Positions 38,188 to 49,864 of a stretch of 64,000 nucleotides of DNA are shown piece after piece; position 1 is the stretch's first letter; each line of letters begins with the position of its first letter. Below the pieces are notes generated by a model. The model ran no database searches and was not told the DNA's origin. It worked only from the letters and a program-made list of their open reading frames with translations. Both the position numbers and the translations under genes were made by a program. Source of the DNA: Atopsyche davidsoni. Its lineage: Eukaryota > Arthropoda > Insecta > Trichoptera > Hydrobiosidae. Where the stretch lies: assembly GCA_022113835.1 (NCBI GenBank), contig JAILWY010000019.1, positions 2,046,001 to 2,110,000 of the forward strand. Reading direction: 5' to 3'.

Positions 38188-40657
38188 GAACAGTTATAAA
38201 CAATTTTTTTCACTTTAATTTTTAGTAAAAATAATTGTTTAAAAGATGTCAGTTTATTCTATTAAATTTGTTTGTAATTTTTTTAATAAGATATTCAAGA
38301 TTCTCATAAAACATTGCTTTATTATGTAATACGTATTGATTTTTTAATACAGCAACGGTTATCTTAAACATAAGGACTACGTCTAAGGATGTGATGAATA
38401 TTCATTTTTATCAACATTTTTTTTGTAAAACCACGTTTATAATTATAAATATATTAATGTTTATAATGGTTCTTTAAATTATATATACTTAACATTTAAA
38501 AAAGTAGTTTTATTATATTCAAGTAAAAATAATACATTTTCCAGAGATGCAATTCAAACCATTTATTACGATCGAGTACTTAACTCAATTTTGGGAATTT
38601 GGGTTTTATACCTATTGTTGAAGAATAAAAAAAATTACCAGGTAATAAATCTTTGCAATCAATATCTTGACTCATATTTTATGTTATGTGATTGAAGCAT
38701 TTAAAATCAACTTATTAGCATATTTTTGGCTGATATTCAATTGACATTCATTTTTTACTACATGCTACGAGCTTTTATTTCGGAAACATAAGTTTCCAAT
38801 ATCTCTTTATTCCTTTTATGAAATCAAACTACAAGGGATTATAAGATACCTCTTTTAATATAACTAAGATTAATATTAATTAAATAAAAAAAAACAATGA
38901 CAAAATTGGATTCGAAAGATCAAAACTGCTTAATTATGTCTATTGGTAATATTGCGATAGTTTACTTACTAATAAAAATCGTAGAGTCAGAAAATGGATT
39001 AAGTAATAATCAAATTGATATTAAATTTAACCTAAGTGTTTCTAAGGGTATTGTAATTTTACATATAAATTTTCTCTAATGGATATTAAAAAAATCACAA
39101 AAAATATATAAAAGCTCCAATTTTTGACGACGAGCCAAGATAAGTTTTTTTTTAATGAAAAAAACCACATAGATTGTGGGATCGTGGTCACGTCATAACA
39201 CGTTACATCTGATAGAGCATTAATGTCTTACGTACCTCGAGCAGGTCCTTCTCTATTCAACTCTGTTGTTTCGACTTATTAACAATTCTCGCGGTCATGA
39301 TAGGATTAGGTTCAGCTCGGAGTCTGATTCAATTTAATTCTTGGTGCAAGCGTCGCAAGGGGCGAGCGTTATGAAGGGATGGAAATTGCAAACTATGTAG
39401 CACTAGGGTACAAAGGAATTGATTAGACTGCAATTGCATTAAGCTTCAAAAAAAAAAAACAATATGTAAAGGAATTTCATTTTATTTTTATCATCAAGTA
39501 GTATATTTATCTATTGGCTTGATCTTGTTGTTATCAATGATTATTATTTTTTATTAAAAAAAAAAAAGGTTTTGCTTTTATATTTTTAAAGATGTAAAAT
39601 ATTGTTGCTATTGAGAGTGAATGTTAAATTTATGGTTGAAATATTCAATACGCAAATTTTAAGTCGACTTTTTAGATAAAAATAAGGACATTTTTGTCGG
39701 GTATGATATTTTCCGAGGAATATCAACGGATATTTTTCATAGACTTGCTTCCTCCTTATTCACCTCCCAACTTTTCTATGGTATGGTTTTAGACTTTTGA
39801 CAGGCTTTTTGTAATAAAAAGTACATATATGTTAATATATTCAAGGAATTTTTTTGGTATTTTAATCTAATTAATAAGTTAATGTTTTGAAACACCCAAA
39901 CTAATATAAAAAATAATATTTGTAAAATATATCACTTTGGATATAATTTATTTTTATGATAAGCTGTTTTTAATCTTATAAAAATGTTCTAGTTTTTATA
40001 AAATAATGAGAAAATGAGTTGTGAATTGTCTACTCAAAGAAATTGTAAGCTGCACAAAAACATTAGTTTTCATTAAGATTGGCTTTATTCATAATTTACC
40101 GGTGAACATAAAATTAACCTCATTTAAAAAAGGTTCTTGTTATCAGGAAGAATGAAGCATTTGCCCATTCAGGCAAGGTGTAATATTCTCCTGATTATTC
40201 AGATTAATATCACAAATCTAGGGTTGTACCGAAACATCATTTTATCAAAAATAACTCAGTTTTGAAACTAATTTCATTATTAATGAGCATGAAATGCTAT
40301 AGAGTAAAAAAATAAATAACCTAACCAAAAGATTTGTTTTCTTAAAAACATTTCCTGGGAAAAGATAGTGAAATAATATTTGTAAGATATCAATTATAAC
40401 TGAAGTATTTTCTTCCGATATCCCTCATAGAATATTCATCTATTCAGAAAACGGCTGAGTGCATCTTGAAAGCACTCAAAGAAAAGGCTAGAACAAAGAT
40501 AAAAAAAATGTAATAAGTAATTTCCTATGAATAATACATAGTTATTATATCGAGAAAAATTAATTCGAGACCATGCAAAGTTTTTGAAAAAAAAAATTCA
40601 ATCTATTAAAAAAAAACTGTGTTAAATACCATTGTGAAAAACAAACAATTTTGATAT

Positions 40658-40704
40658 CTTCTTCGTCGAGTGCCTCTCCTCACAGAAGGTTGGCGACCAT
40701 CTTT
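40658..40704 (+). repeat. interspersed repeat family A, short fragment
   Basis: GTGCCTCTCCTCACAGAAGG and the adjoining TTGGCGACCAT match the start of the copy at 36530-36905 read on its - strand. TTGGCGAC is also shared with the copy at 7683. It is a short remnant. Confidence 0.6.
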
Positions 40705-41700
40705 TGAAAACTAATACGAAAAATTTAAACATAATTATATGTATAGAAAATCAAGCAATGAATTTAAATAGTCATTTCAATTGAAAGAAAAACTCAAGCT
40801 GAGCTTATTACAATTTTGGTGATCTCTACTTTTCAACATAAACAATGAGCGTTGCAACTTTGTTATTACGCAGGACAGCTCGACATACTTCCCCTTTTCC
40901 ACAGGTCACCAGGCCTAGTTATCACTATTGTAAACTATTATAATGTAAAAATATGGAAATGAAAGTGATAATGAAAAAAATAACCTCTCTCAAACATATT
41001 TTTTGACGACTTTCATCGTAGCATTTATATTCAAATTTATACTTTTTTTAAGATTCGTATATTTTTAGAATGGCAGGCAAAAAATACTCTACTTCTTGTA
41101 TTACATAAGAAAAGGCACTTGTAAGTTTCTCAGCATTTTTATTATCGGAATATTTTAGGGAATCTAAAAAAGTATTATTATTCTAAAATATTGAAATAGT
41201 TTTGTTTAAGATCAAAACAAATATTTTTTTATTATCTAATACTGTCATATTTGATATTAAGTATACAAGAAGTACCTGGAATACCATTAAAGCTTTCGTT
41301 ATTAAAATATATTAAAAAGCAAAAAAAATACGCCTTTCATTTAGTCTATTGGTCTATCACATGCTGCCTTTGATTTCACAATGCCTGTAAACGTGAGCGG
41401 CAAATTTATTTCGAAACATATATCGTTTTAATTCACATTAAAAAAGAGGGGTAACAACAATGCTTGGCTTGGTTGCGAGTTTTCAAGGTACTTTCTAGTG
41501 ACGCGCAACCTGCTCGTGTTTTTGTGATTGCTCTGAAGCCTTTTAAGTGATATTCATTGTTTTAAAAATGTGCTGAGGTTTTGAGCTTTAATTACTAATA
41601 AAAAACGAAACCATATTTTATCAAATCGATGTTTATACATGAAACGAATAAGATAACAATGAATGATTAAAAAAAATGTTTTTGAACTTATAAAAACTTT

Positions 41701-41762
41701 CAGAACATTATAAATATAAATACAATATTATAAAATATTGTGTTTATATTTATAATGTTCTG
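41701..41762. repeat. near-perfect 62-bp palindrome
   Basis: Arms of 29 bases starting CAGAACATTATAAATATAAA pair with one mismatch around a four-base centre. It directly precedes a (TA)n run. In single-stranded form it would make a long AT-rich hairpin. It matches no other sequence in the window. Confidence 0.85.
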
Positions 41763-41770
41763 AATGTTTT

Positions 41771-41773
<3 letters not shown>

Positions 41774-41836
<63 letters not shown>
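41774..41836. repeat. (TA)n microsatellite
   Basis: About 31 uninterrupted TA units. Any reading frame through it is meaningless. Confidence 0.97.
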
Positions 41837-41839
<3 letters not shown>

Positions 41840-42394
41840 TTGATATTTTATACAACAATAACAATTCTATCACAAAAAGTACAATTGTTCGGAACAGAAT
41901 ATTTTATACAATACACAATAGTATTTGTACCGATCTAAATTGCACTCTCAATAATTTGTTCTGAGCGTATATTTAACTGAAGCGCTATTGACCATAGTTA
42001 CCGTACCTGCGTCATTACTATCCTATGACTCTCTTGCTAGCAGAAATACACAATTATGTTTAGTGAAATACTTACCCCTCTAGAAATAAACCAGGCCGCG
42101 TCTCTGCGGTATCGAAGAATCTGCATCGATCGTCTCTATTTCCTAGTATTCAAGTCCAAACCTAAGTTAAATCGCACTACGGATCATATTTATAACTAAC
42201 TAGCGGTGTTCTACTACTCTAAAAAAATAAATACATTTATTTTATTTGTTCGAAAAAAGGAAATTTTGTTTTTTATTTAATTTTTTATCTTAATGCTAGC
42301 GGATAAACAATATATTGAGTTTTTTCGGTAGGTGTGTCTAAAACCAAGAATTCAGCAGACAGCTTCATTACTGTTAACATATTTGCATATGTAC

Positions 42395-42935
42395 TTGTCA
42401 ATATCAATATCAATGTCAATATCAACGTTTCTTACTTTAATTGTGGTGGTAAATCCTCCATCTTCTGGCTTTCGTCGCTGTATTTCGAATATCTATCCTC
42501 ACTAGTTTGAGTTTCATTAATCAAATCGCGTGGATATCTTTTCGTGCATTTGCCGTCTTTCATGCAAGGCGAATTCCAAGGCCGTGAATCATGTTCTTGC
42601 AGACAACGTCTTCTTGCAGATTCGGTAGTTCAGCAGATAAATAACACTATCGATTTGAGTTGGAACAAATTTTTTTATCAGCCAAATTAGAATATGAGCG
42701 TGCAGTAATCTCCGTTTTGCTTTAATCGCTTGTATGCCTACTTCAAAGCATCTTGAGCATACTCATGCATATGCAATATTCCAATTGCATCGCGCGAATG
42801 AATCTAATCTTTAATACGCAATTTCTTTTGGTTAAAACGAATGTACAGAAGCCGCTCACTTTCAATTTTAACGTACATGTCAACAATGAACTGATGAAAC
42901 ACTTCACGGCATTTTAAAATGTGATTGGATTGTTA
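42395..42935 (-). pseudogene. Helitron RepHel fragment
   Basis: Read on the - strand, successive frames give the conserved order of the Helitron helicase-like N-terminal and Rep region. First comes HQFIVDMYVKIESERL with RFNQKKLR and IHSRDA. Next is LHAHILIWL, which holds the HUH-type H-x-H of the Rep nuclease, followed by PTQIDSVI. Last are SPCMKDGKCTKRYPRD, LINETQTSED and RRKPEDGGFTT. Helitrons move by rolling-circle replication using the Rep nuclease and an attached helicase. Here the parts are joined by frameshifts, stops and a deletion after IHSRDA. The catalytic tyrosines and the helicase are not visible, so it is dead. Confidence 0.85.
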
Positions 42936-45900
42936 GGCTCTTATCATAATGCGATATGCATAATAATCCATAGATGAAACTTGTAATACGAATATTTTTG
43001 TTTAATATTTTTTTTCCTATATAAAAACAGACAAACTCACTATGATAAAACTCTCTGTTGTGAATGACAGATAGTGATTTTGTTTTATGCGCGATCTTCA
43101 CAATTTCTTTTTTCTAATTTTTTGCGAGGAACGATCTCGACTTTACAAATGTTGAAAATTTTTGTATGGAAAATGTCAAAAATTGACTTAATTAACAGAC
43201 CGAATGTATTTATTGCATTGTTTTAATAGTCGCAAAGATTCTTCGTATTATCGTCTTTCAAATGAAACTGGTTTGGGGCACATCGGGTGGATGGTTTCAA
43301 AGCCTATCACGGACACACAAACATCTTTTGTGTTTTATATAAATAGATAGATATACAATCAATAAAAAAATGAATTGTATAATGGTAAACATTTTGTTTG
43401 ATATAAAAATATCTATATTTAAATATAAACATGCCTAAGATAACAATTACTAAAAAAAATGTAAATTTTTAATTGTATATTACATATATTGAGAAGCTAC
43501 TTATTTTATTTGTGTAACAAAATATATTATTTAGTTATATTATATTTCGCAAAAAATGCATGTTTACGTCAATGCATTACTATTATATTCATCAAAAAGA
43601 AATGTTGGATCTTAGATATTTTTTTGAGTTGTTCATTAAAAATATTATAAAATTGAATATTCATGACGGTACTTGTCCAAACTAATCAAACCGCAACAAT
43701 CAAAGCAAGCATTTTTTTTTTTCAAGATAAAATTAAATATATATTTGAAGAACAAAGCTTTTATTTTGAATATAAAAGAAGCTTTCATGAGTTTATCCTT
43801 GTATATATATATATATATTTTATTATCAGTTTAAATAAAAGGTAGAATACTTCCTCATCAATATTGACAAGCGGTTGTGAGTACCAATATCCATTACAGC
43901 TCATGTCCCCAAATAAAGGTTTACTCCCACAGTATAAAAGGGTCTATCAACAATGGAATTACTGATATTGTCAATTATAACAGTCAGTCACGTTGTAGCT
44001 CCAGGCACGTGGGAATATATTTGGGGGACAACATACGAGGGAAGTATTTTTCATTCAGTGCAAACACATTTCATTTTATTACAATCCTGGACGTTTGGAC
44101 AGATCATGCTGAAATACAAATTGCCCCACCTTCCTAAATGCACACACGTACTCACTCATATATGTACAGGGACATATATATTGCATCAAACACACGACTG
44201 CTGACCTGAAAGTTTTTAATGTCGTTCTAACAAAAATTCATACCATTAAAACATGAATATATGTAAATGAAAACGTTAAAGGAAGTCATACGAGGGCATC
44301 GTTATAATCTTACGGAAGAGTTCTGCATTATGATGACCTCGTATCGCAGTCTTGTTCTTTGTGCGTCTTTCATGTCTTCGTCATTATGAAAAATACTACA
44401 TCATTACGTGATATTCTCTTGAACTTTTTTTGTATTCTGCCTTTACAAATTTAAAAAGGATTTGAAATAATCATGTTAATTTTATTAATGTAAATTATTA
44501 GGCTAAAACTACCTTTCAAAAAAGTTTATCACAGATACATCGCTTAAAATAATAACGTCAAAATATTGTTCTACAAATAATTTTTCACCCTCTAATAAAT
44601 GTACAATATATAAATAAATATTAAATATATGTCACATGTATATGTGACATTACATTATACATTAAATTATGAATTGATTTTGATAATTTTAGCTGTGTTA
44701 TAAAGAGGGACTTAATAAAGATTGATAATTTTGACGTCCTTACAATGCGAGGTCAGTATTGTTGTATACTATTATAAGTTAAGGCAGCAAAATTGTCTTC
44801 GAACCCATCAGCTTATTTCGTGTCGTAGAAAATAAGACATTTTCAAGCATCAATCGCAATGTTATACTTCAAAGATATTAAATATTGAAACTTAGTTTAT
44901 TTTGGGATGCTTGGCTCAAATGTTTTTCCTATATGCAAAAGCCGTAATATTTAAATGATTAAATATTAAGTACTGTTATAAATTTATATAACTTTGATTT
45001 CTCTTGACAATGTACCTCGGAAGGATGAAATTATATCCTTCTTTGAAAGCCCCCTTATCAGCGATGATTCGCATACCAGGAATTCAGCAGCGCATGATCG
45101 TATCGTAATTAATATTGAGAGGAATACCTAAGAAATTACAAACATTGATGTCTAAAATGGGAACCTTATCAATTCATCTTGATTTGATTTATTCAGTTGA
45201 ATTTATACATGTAAATTTTTCGAAGTTTATAAAAGAATTCTTCAACGATGTTTCCATTTTAAAAGCAACGATATTTTTGGTGTTCCCATTAAGGAAAGGT
45301 CGTGAAAAATTTATTATCACAACACATTGACACACGGTTTTTATTTTATGTTTCTAATATAAAAAAGTATAAGAATGCAAAATCGTTTTTAAAAATAAAA
45401 TTATTATAAACTTATTAAAATGTATTGACAATAGAAATCAGTAAAAAGACGATGAAGAAAATTTAGAAGGTTTTTAAGATGTTTTTGACACTTTATAAAC
45501 TGCTTTATAGCATTTTATAAAAATATTATATCTAAATAATGTTAATTTAAACAAATAAAAGCTTTGATTTAAGTTTGATTACTTTATTTATTTCATTGAG
45601 AGTAAACTGAAAACAGTTTTCTTATTTGCGTTATATACGATGCTTTATTAGGAAGATAGGAAAATAAGAACTCTGCTACGAAAGAAAAAAAAAATGGTAA
45701 AGACTACATAATGATGTTTATTTTTTCTCAAGACTCCGGCGCTGAGCACTTTTACCATAAGACACAGTGTTCTGAAAATACGATGCCTTTTATTAGATAA
45801 TAAAAATTCTTTAGTCTACACTTTTCTATTTTCCATGTCTCGTAGAATCAGACATCGTTAGTTGCAGTCATAATAATAATAAAAAGCAAAGTTATATATT

Positions 45901-47140
45901 ATACCAAACAATAAAATAATTATTTTATCTGCTTGCCAATAATTTAAAATACATATTTTTTTGAATGTACACTAAAATTATCGAATGTTTAATATATTAT
46001 AATATATCGCATTATAATGTTTATGTCGATGACTACCCTTTTCTCACATTATACATGTTATTTGCAAGCTTTATTTATTTATTCTATAGCATTATTTACT
46101 GAAGAAAGGTTTTAGATGCAATGTTAAATTGCAAACAACTGTGTTTAATATTGTTAAACTAAAAAAATAGACCGAGTAAAGTAAAAACACAACAGCCGAT
46201 CAATATAAGGATCTGACATGTTGCATTCATTAGTGTCTACTCTAAAAATATTACAAGAAATGTAGAATTTTATTAATTGACTTACAATTTCATCAATTCT
46301 TTTTTTTGTTTCTTTTTAAACATTTGATAATTGTTGTTTTATTAAATCGCAGGACATTTTATATACTGTTCTTTGATGTAAAATGAAATGGGAAGTATTA
46401 ATATTCTCTTATCAAACTACAGTCTGTCTCTTGGCACAGGGCGTTGGAATGAATTTCATCATTTTAAGTGGATAAGTAAGCTTCTGTTGGAAGTTTGTTT
46501 TAATGCACGTCAAGGTGTGCGAGCAAGTCGCATCTTGGCATTGAACAAGCATCGTGTTTGATGTACAACACAAGCGGAATAATTCTGGCGACAGGTAATA
46601 CTAGTACTCACGAAGGTTTGATTTCAGAATATATGACATACTTTTTATAACCATATTAAGTGTTAATACGTTCATCCATGAAAATGATGAACATAATAAA
46701 ATCTGTTTTTTTAATAACTTTCATCTATAAAATAAGATTCTCAGTTTTGTAGTAATACACTCTTGTGATAAATTAGATACAATTTTAAACACATATAGTA
46801 CACGTGAAAAATCAAGAATACATTCAAAGATCATATAACATTTACATATTTTATTTAAAACGTGCTTATTTTCGTTAAAAGTATAAAATAATAACGGTAT
46901 TTTAGCTAACTATGACATATATAACAAAAAAAAAAACAATAAATGAGATGAAAATTCAAAAGCATCTTTCTAAAATATTTTTTTCTAAATATTTTTTTTA
47001 TCTGGTAAAGTATTAAATAATTAAGAGTAAAAATAAACATGTCATTGATGCACTTAAAATTAAAAAAATACATAAAAAGCAAATATGTTCAGTATTTTAT
47101 TTTATTTGAAAGAAAACCGAAAGTGGCACAAGTTTTCTGA
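42936..47140. other. AT-rich intergenic stretch
   Basis: No gene is supported. At 43877-44204 a less AT-rich block holds two overlapping + strand open frames with no recognisable motif. A TATA-like word (GTATAAAAG, about 43932) lies only about 20 bases before one ATG, which is too close for that ATG to be transcribed. A less AT-rich patch at 46400-46610 may be a conserved non-coding element. Confidence 0.45.
44281..44440 (+). repeat. dispersed repeat, copy 2 of 2
   Basis: Direct-orientation partner of 3161-3300. The first 100 bases match well; a GTGATAT block re-aligns further on after a length difference. The family is unknown. Confidence 0.7.
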
Positions 47141-47159
47141 ACGAGGGGCTAAGTATCAC

Positions 47160-47375
47160 AAATAAGGGGATCGAGCATGTCGACCGCCGAGTATTTTAAG
47201 AGCCCGGTTGAGGCCATTTTGGGTGGCGCTTACCTAGAGGGCAGGACTATCGCGCCAAACAGGTACAACATTAGGGGTTCAGGTGTTCTCTTCACGGGTG
47301 ACGTCACAGGACGGAAGTAGAGACGCGCGGGCCGGAAACTGCCCTGCCGCCCGCCGCCTCCCTCTGCGGCTCGTC
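47160..47375 (+). promoter_or_regulatory. GC-rich island with CRE and ETS-like words
   Basis: A GC-rich block in AT-rich DNA. It contains a perfect CRE palindrome, TGACGTCA (about 47299-47306), followed within a few bases by ACGGAAGT, an ETS-type core. A run of CCGCC/GCGCGGG sequence comes next. This clustering is typical of housekeeping-type promoters or conserved enhancers in animals. No TATA box or defined transcript was seen. Confidence 0.4.
47177..47320 (+). CDS. small open frame, 47 codons, unknown
   Basis: A 47-residue frame runs from ATG at 47177 to TAG at 47318-47320, starting MSTAEYFKSPVEAILGG and ending FTGDVTGRK. Its composition is protein-like and unlike the random AT-rich frames nearby. 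I do not recognise it, and no domain, signal peptide or splice junction supports it. It overlaps the CRE/ETS cluster, which argues that the block is regulatory rather than coding. Confidence 0.2.
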   Translation: MSTAEYFKSPVEAILGGAYLEGRTIAPNRYNIRGSGVLFTGDVTGRK

Positions 47376-48599
47376 AGGCTAACAAAAATCGTTTTAAATC
47401 TTACAAACAACTAAAATACAAAGAAGTGACATTTTATAAAATTATAATAAATGACAGAAGGAAACCAAATGTAACATAAACTTATATTTACATTAATATA
47501 TGTGGTAGGTCAAAAATCAAATCATTATTCTAAGGTGTGCGTTATTGTTTTGTACCATCCAATTTTTATTTTATTATTATTATTCGGTTGAGGAGAGGCT
47601 ATCATCTAGTTCTACGTTTTTGTTGTTTTTTGTTAATTGGTAAAAGATTATAAAATTATTACTTTTTTTTAATTTGAATTAATAATATTTAATAAACTCA
47701 AAAAGTAACACGGGTCAACAAAAAATCAGGTTAATTTTATACAGTTCAGTTTTTTGTGATATTATCAACAACAAAAAAACTATGAAATAAAATTCTGATC
47801 ACAATCGCTCACACTGAAACTTCAGTAATCTAGTAGCTACAAGGTGCAAACGAATTGATGTAATATCAGTTACTGACGATTCTTTCTTTCTAAAAGCAAA
47901 GAATAAAACTAAAGTTCAAAATACAATATTATAGTTTTGGCTAATGTAGTTTTTTACAAGGCCATCTCATCAAACAGTCGTATCTTTCAAATTATAGTTT
48001 ATTTTAGAAACTATAAAAATTATTAAATTTGTTTTGATGTTAAAATTAAATTATTAATTACATCTTAATTAAATTAAGTTGAATAGTTTTCTGATAACTC
48101 ACCCGATCGACGTAATCAAACGTTAATTACGCAAAAAGAAATAATATTTGATATGAATTTTCTAAAAGTTACTACTTTAAAACTAAATCTATATCGTAGC
48201 TATTTTTAAGCCCCTGTGTTAAACAGCATATTGCTCGAATCGCGTAATTCAGTTTATTTAGTTTATTAATTTAAATAAACGTGTATATTTATTAATCAGG
48301 CCAGTTATCAGTAAACATTTAAGTCTTAATTAAATTATGAAATATTTGTTAATTGAATTTAAACACCGCAGCAAATTCTAAATTTTTAACATAATAATTT
48401 AGATATTTGTTGTTTTTTTTTATTATTAATGTAAGAAGTCAACAAATTTATTTAACATATAGAATTTTAATTTTTTGTAATATATTGATTAGTAATTAAG
48501 AAATTCAATATTTTTGACAGAGAGTACTTGGTGGAATTTCATTTTAATATTTTTGAAAGAAATACTTGAGTGATTTTCCACATTTTTATTTTAATTAGT

Positions 48600-48636
48600 G
48601 ACCGGTTTCGCCAACTTTTCACGTTGGCATTATCAA
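48600..48636 (-). ncRNA. hammerhead-ribozyme-like core, left arm of copy 2
   Basis: On the - strand: TTGATAA, a six-pair stem GCCAAC/GTTGGC with a GTGAAAA loop, then GAAAC and CGGTC. This follows the hammerhead order CUGANGA - stem II - GAAA - stem III - NUH. ACCGGT is self-complementary, as in hammerheads that act as dimers through stem III. The core differs from consensus at C3 (U) and G8 (A). Confidence 0.45.
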
Positions 48637-48671
48637 ACAGAGTTTCAAAGAAACAGAGTATCAAACTCTGT

Positions 48672-48708
48672 TTGATAATGCCAATGTGAAAGGTTGGCGA
48701 AACCGGTC
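48672..48708 (+). ncRNA. hammerhead-ribozyme-like core, right arm of copy 2
   Basis: Same layout as the left arm on the opposite strand. The stem reads GCCAAT/GTTGGC, so the closing pair is T-G and the stem is kept. GAAAC, then CGGTC, follow at 48699-48708; the expected cleavage position is after the C at 48708. Confidence 0.45.
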
Positions 48709-49084
48709 ACTAATAAAAATAAAAATGTGGAAAATCACTCAAGTATTTTATTCAAAAATATTATGATTAATAATTGATGAAAATATTGTAAGTAGTTTTT
48801 CATGTTTAATTTAACTATAAAAGTCACGAACTTTTATAATCATAAATTCACACAATTTTCGAAAAATGAGGTTATTGAAATTCCTGTTAAAATATTCAAT
48901 GATCTGATATTAATTACTCATATTGAATTCATTATTGACGCTTTCAAAAATCATCAGCAAATCAATTGCAATAAAAGAAACGAGAATTGTTTAGTTTAAA
49001 AAATGATAAGATATTTTAAAGAGTGCTCAGAGAGTTGATGTTGAGAAATCGGATAGAAAAATTACGTAGGTTCATGGGTCTCTT

Positions 49085-49370
49085 TGAAATAATTTGATCG
49101 CTGTTTTTTCAGATTGTTTGGCAGTGGATTTGGTCACATTTAGGAAGATCGTACTCTTCACGCTCCGTGACATAACAGACATTATACGGACCCTCTGGGA
49201 ACCCTTCTGCTTTGGATCCTTATTTACAGTGGAACGCAAGAACCAGGAATAACTTTCAGCTTGATCTTCTTAAATTCAGCGGAGATATTGGCATTTTCAG
49301 GAGCTTTAGAGTCCCTTTGTTTATTGACTAAGGCCAGAATTTTTCCATCGGGGACCTGCTCAAATATACA
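49085..49370 (-). pseudogene. possible exon remnants of an unknown protein
   Basis: On the - strand an acceptor-like TATATTTGAGCAG precedes a frame reading VPDGKILALVNKQRD ... AEFKKIKLKVIPGSC, which stops near 49230. In another frame immediately after, GFPEGPYNVCYVTEREEYDL and PKCDQIHC run to a stop near 49112. Both look like real protein sequence with non-random composition. Together they suggest one gene broken by a frameshift, or two short exons. I do not recognise the family. It lies downstream of, and on the same strand as, the sperm-protein-like gene, but no link can be shown. Confidence 0.35.
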
Positions 49371-49864
49371 TATGTATAAAAAAAAGTTTTTATTTTTATT
49401 TATTTGAAAAAAACTGTTTTTAAATAAATTAAAAATTGAAGTGCAATGTAACAAATAAAACAAAAATTTCCTAGGATATTTTATTTCAGAGCAATTATAA
49501 AATCAAATTAAATGTATATTACAATTTGAGCTCATATAAAACAATCATACTTTCATTATACAATAACAAAATAGATTGCTTAGTTAATTTGTTGCAATGT
49601 TACTAAAAATTTTGGTGTTAATCAAATACTTTTCACAACAGCATCAAAAATTATACAATCACAAAATAATTTTTTTAATTCCAGTAAAGTCAGGTAAAAA
49701 AAATTGCTATCGAATGTAACCAGGTCAGTAGCCAAAATCACAATATTTTCACGGTTTCTCGTGACATGATGGTGGAGCCTACTCAGTACCTGGCATTTTG
49801 AGCATGTACGGATGCGCCCTTGTTGTCCGAAGTGCAGACCGTCGGTTCGTGGAGGAGTTTTTCC

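Larger units (their letters stand above)
36906..41700. other. AT-rich intergenic stretch
   Basis: No gene is supported. It contains one palindromic-family copy and one family A fragment, entered separately. A less AT-rich patch at about 39180-39410 could be a conserved non-coding element. Confidence 0.5.
48501..48762. repeat. palindrome-family element, copy 2
   Basis: Two arms are inverted about a short centre near 48654. Each arm reads outward from AACTCTGTTTGATAATGCCA through GGCGAAACCGGTCACTAAT and AAAATCACTCAAGTATTT. On the left it extends to CAGAGAGTACTTGGTGG, which is missing on the right, so the element has a polarity. No protein is coded. TIR-like arms this long suggest a fold-back element or a head-to-head dimer of a smaller retroelement unit. 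Confidence 0.85.

Noticed and set aside
41764..41964. Open frame through the (TA)n run
   Set aside because: It translates to an IY repeat from a microsatellite and is not a gene.
43877..44204. Overlapping frames with a TATA-like word just upstream
   Set aside because: The TATA word is about 20 bases before the ATG, so the expected start of transcription falls after the ATG. No motif supports either frame.
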